The notes beneath the pieces were generated by a model. The model ran no database searches. It saw nothing but the letters and a program-made list of their open reading frames with translations, and was not told where the DNA came from. From the NCBI RefSeq assembly GCF_003977755.1, contig NZ_RQWN01000001.1, forward strand, positions 1,256,995 to 1,320,994: a stretch of 64,000 nucleotides of DNA, written 5' to 3'. A program made the translations under genes and the position numbers. This document shows, piece after piece, positions 62,865 through 64,000 of the stretch (position 1 is its first letter; every line of letters starts with the position of its first letter). This DNA is from Haloterrigena salifodinae. Its GTDB lineage: Archaea; Halobacteriota; Halobacteria; Halobacteriales; Natrialbaceae.

Positions 62865-64000
62865 ATGAACGACCGATACGACCGCGACCGACGAGACCGA
62901 GGCACCGACCGCTCGAGCGACGCCGAGCGAGACGATCGGTATCGCGAGTCCGAGGGACGACAGCACCACGACGACCGCGGCTGGTTACACGGACTCTACA
63001 GCCGCGGCGGCAGCGAGGAAACGGGCGCGAACGGCCCGTCTCGAGACCGTTCCGAGGAGGCTTCTCGAGGCCGCTCGGAGGAGTGGCACAGTTCGGAGGA
63101 AGACGTCCGCGGGACCGCCGGCGAACCGGACTACGGTCGCCAGTCGGCCGGCGGGGACCGCCAGCGGGGTCGCCGCGATGAGGCCGGCCGCGGCGAGCGA
63201 ACGCAGCGCGGCCAGGAGGGCCACCGCGGACAGCCCCAGCAGAATCAGGGCGACCGAGGCCAGCAGGGCGGCCAGGGGAGCGAGTTCGAAACCAACGCAA
63301 TTCGGAAGTCGAACCTCCAGTACGGCGGCGAGGCCCGCCACGAGCGCCAGCAGTCCCAGCCGCAGGGCGGCCAGCGCCCCCAGCAGATGGGCGACCAACA
63401 GCGTCGGAGCGGCCGGCAGGGCCAGCAGGGTCAGCCCCAACAGCGCGGCCAGCAGGGTCAGCCCCAACAGCGCGGCCAGCAGGGTCAGCCCCAACAGCGC
63501 GGCCAGCAGGGTCAGCCCCAACAGCGCGGCCAGCAAGGCCAGCCCCAACAGCGCGGCCAGCAGGGTCAGCCCCAACAGCGCGGCCAGCAAGGCCAGCCCC
63601 AACAGCGCGGCCAGCAGGGTCGCCAGCGCATGGGTGAGCAGCAGCACGGACAGATGGGCGACCAGCAGAACCAACGAATGGGCGGTCGACAGCGTGGCCA
63701 ACAGGACCGTCAGGGAATGGGTACTCAGCAGCGCGGACAGCGAGGGCAACAGTCGCCCCAGCGCGGGTCTCAGGGGTACGAACAGCGCGGCCAGCAGGGA
63801 CAGGGCCGCGAGCGAACCGGACAGTACGAGCAACACGGCGGTTACGAACAGTCCCGCCGCGAACGCCAGCGCCAGCCCGGGAGTCAGTTCGAACCCGACG
63901 TGAGCGACGACGCGGACCTCGAGTACGGCGCCGAAGCGCGCCGGCGACAGAGCGGCGCCCAGTCGCAGCCCCCCGGCGGCCGGCGGGAGCAGCGCGGCCA
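62865..64000 (+). CDS. Gln/Gly/Arg-rich repeat protein, partial (open at window end)
   Basis: Frame open from ATG at 62865 to the end (about 378 residues). The N-terminal 130 residues are Asp/Arg-rich (MNDRYDRDRRDRGTDRSS...), the middle becomes Gln-rich, then seven tandem 9-residue repeats (GQQGQPQQR) span 63423-63611, followed by further QQ/QR motifs. A motif FETNAIRKSNLQYGGEARHE near residue 145 recurs as FEPDVSDDADLEYGAEARRR near residue 345. Its neutral-to-basic Gln composition stands out in an acidic proteome. No family recognised. Confidence 0.6.
   Translation, partial: MNDRYDRDRRDRGTDRSSDAERDDRYRESEGRQHHDDRGWLHGLYSRGGSEETGANGPSRDRSEEASRGRSEEWHSSEEDVRGTAGEPDYGRQSAGGDRQRGRRDEAGRGERTQRGQEGHRGQPQQNQGDRGQQGGQGSEFETNAIRKSNLQYGGEARHERQQSQPQGGQRPQQMGDQQRRSGRQGQQGQPQQRGQQGQPQQRGQQGQPQQRGQQGQPQQRGQQGQPQQRGQQGQPQQRGQQGQPQQRGQQGRQRMGEQQHGQMGDQQNQRMGGRQRGQQDRQGMGTQQRGQRGQQSPQRGSQGYEQRGQQGQGRERTGQYEQHGGYEQSRRERQRQPGSQFEPDVSDDADLEYGAEARRRQSGAQSQPPGGRREQRG
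63423..63611 (+). repeat. seven tandem 27-bp repeats inside the terminal gene
   Basis: Units start at 63423, 63450, 63477, 63504, 63531, 63558 and 63585, each encoding QQGQPQQRG with only third-base differences (GGT/GGC, CAG/CAA). In-frame period of 27 keeps the reading frame, so copy number can vary without breaking the gene. Confidence 0.85.

Overview
The window is chromosomal DNA from an extremely halophilic archaeon (class Halobacteria). This rests on the high G+C content, very acidic proteins with long Asp/Glu tracts, Tat-type RR signal peptides, few Shine-Dalgarno sites with TATA-like boxes 22-30 bp ahead of many start codons (leaderless transcripts), and archaeal or haloarchaeal markers: sn-glycerol-1-phosphate dehydrogenase, aRF1, ribosomal protein L40e, Trm1, Tsr3, Orc1/Cdc6 and a HalOD1 protein. 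A Natrialbales-type genus (Haloterrigena/Natrinema-like) is a guess from overall flavour only.

1-11.5 kb: a TrkH potassium channel subunit cut by the window edge, a winged-helix regulator divergent from an EamA transporter with palindromic operator-like sites between them, an aldehyde dehydrogenase, a GGQ-bearing release-factor paralogue (Vms1/VLRF1 type), a response regulator, two tandem PRC-barrel-like genes with matching upstream blocks, an alpha/beta hydrolase and a YihY/BrkB membrane protein. 11.5-16.6 kb: one 1692-residue Tat-lipoprotein multicopper oxidase with three cupredoxin modules, a lysine-rich insertion and an FG-GAP-like tail. 16.6-21.2 kb: zinc ribbon, Trm1, glutamine amidotransferase with a coupled leader ORF, histidine kinase, SWIM protein and a structured dispersed repeat.

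21.3-24.5 kb is a replication origin: orc1/cdc6, nine co-oriented ORB-like repeats, five 18-bp tandem repeats, an A+T-rich stretch with two palindromes and an inverted tenth ORB, followed by hisH, whose 3' end is partly duplicated. 24.6-38.3 kb holds housekeeping and metabolic genes (UDG, DUF99/DUF5786 pair, L40e, Tsr3, persulfide-dioxygenase-like fusion, threonine synthase, NUDIX, ArgRS) with a small MITE-like repeat and the facing tails of two truncated genes (RCK_C and Usp). 38.3-54.4 kb: surface or secreted acidic proteins, a MinD-type ATPase, aRF1, an orphan fused NuoCD, a YeiH-type transporter, an orphan TrpB, a second copy of the dispersed repeat beside a broken HIT gene, and a glycosyltransferase. 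54.4-64 kb: S9 peptidase, ABC-2 exporter, G1P dehydrogenase, a catalytically dead M48-like membrane protein, an SDR, a KaiC-like protein with a degenerate P-loop, and a Gln/Gly/Arg repeat protein running off the end.

No tRNA, rRNA, CRISPR array, integrase or intact transposase gene was seen. The most unusual items are the multicopper oxidase with copper motifs in permuted order and a Lys-rich insert, the two copies of a dispersed element whose hairpin stems differ in sequence but both pair, the divergent ORB array, the VLRF1-type protein alongside aRF1, and the terminal repeat protein.
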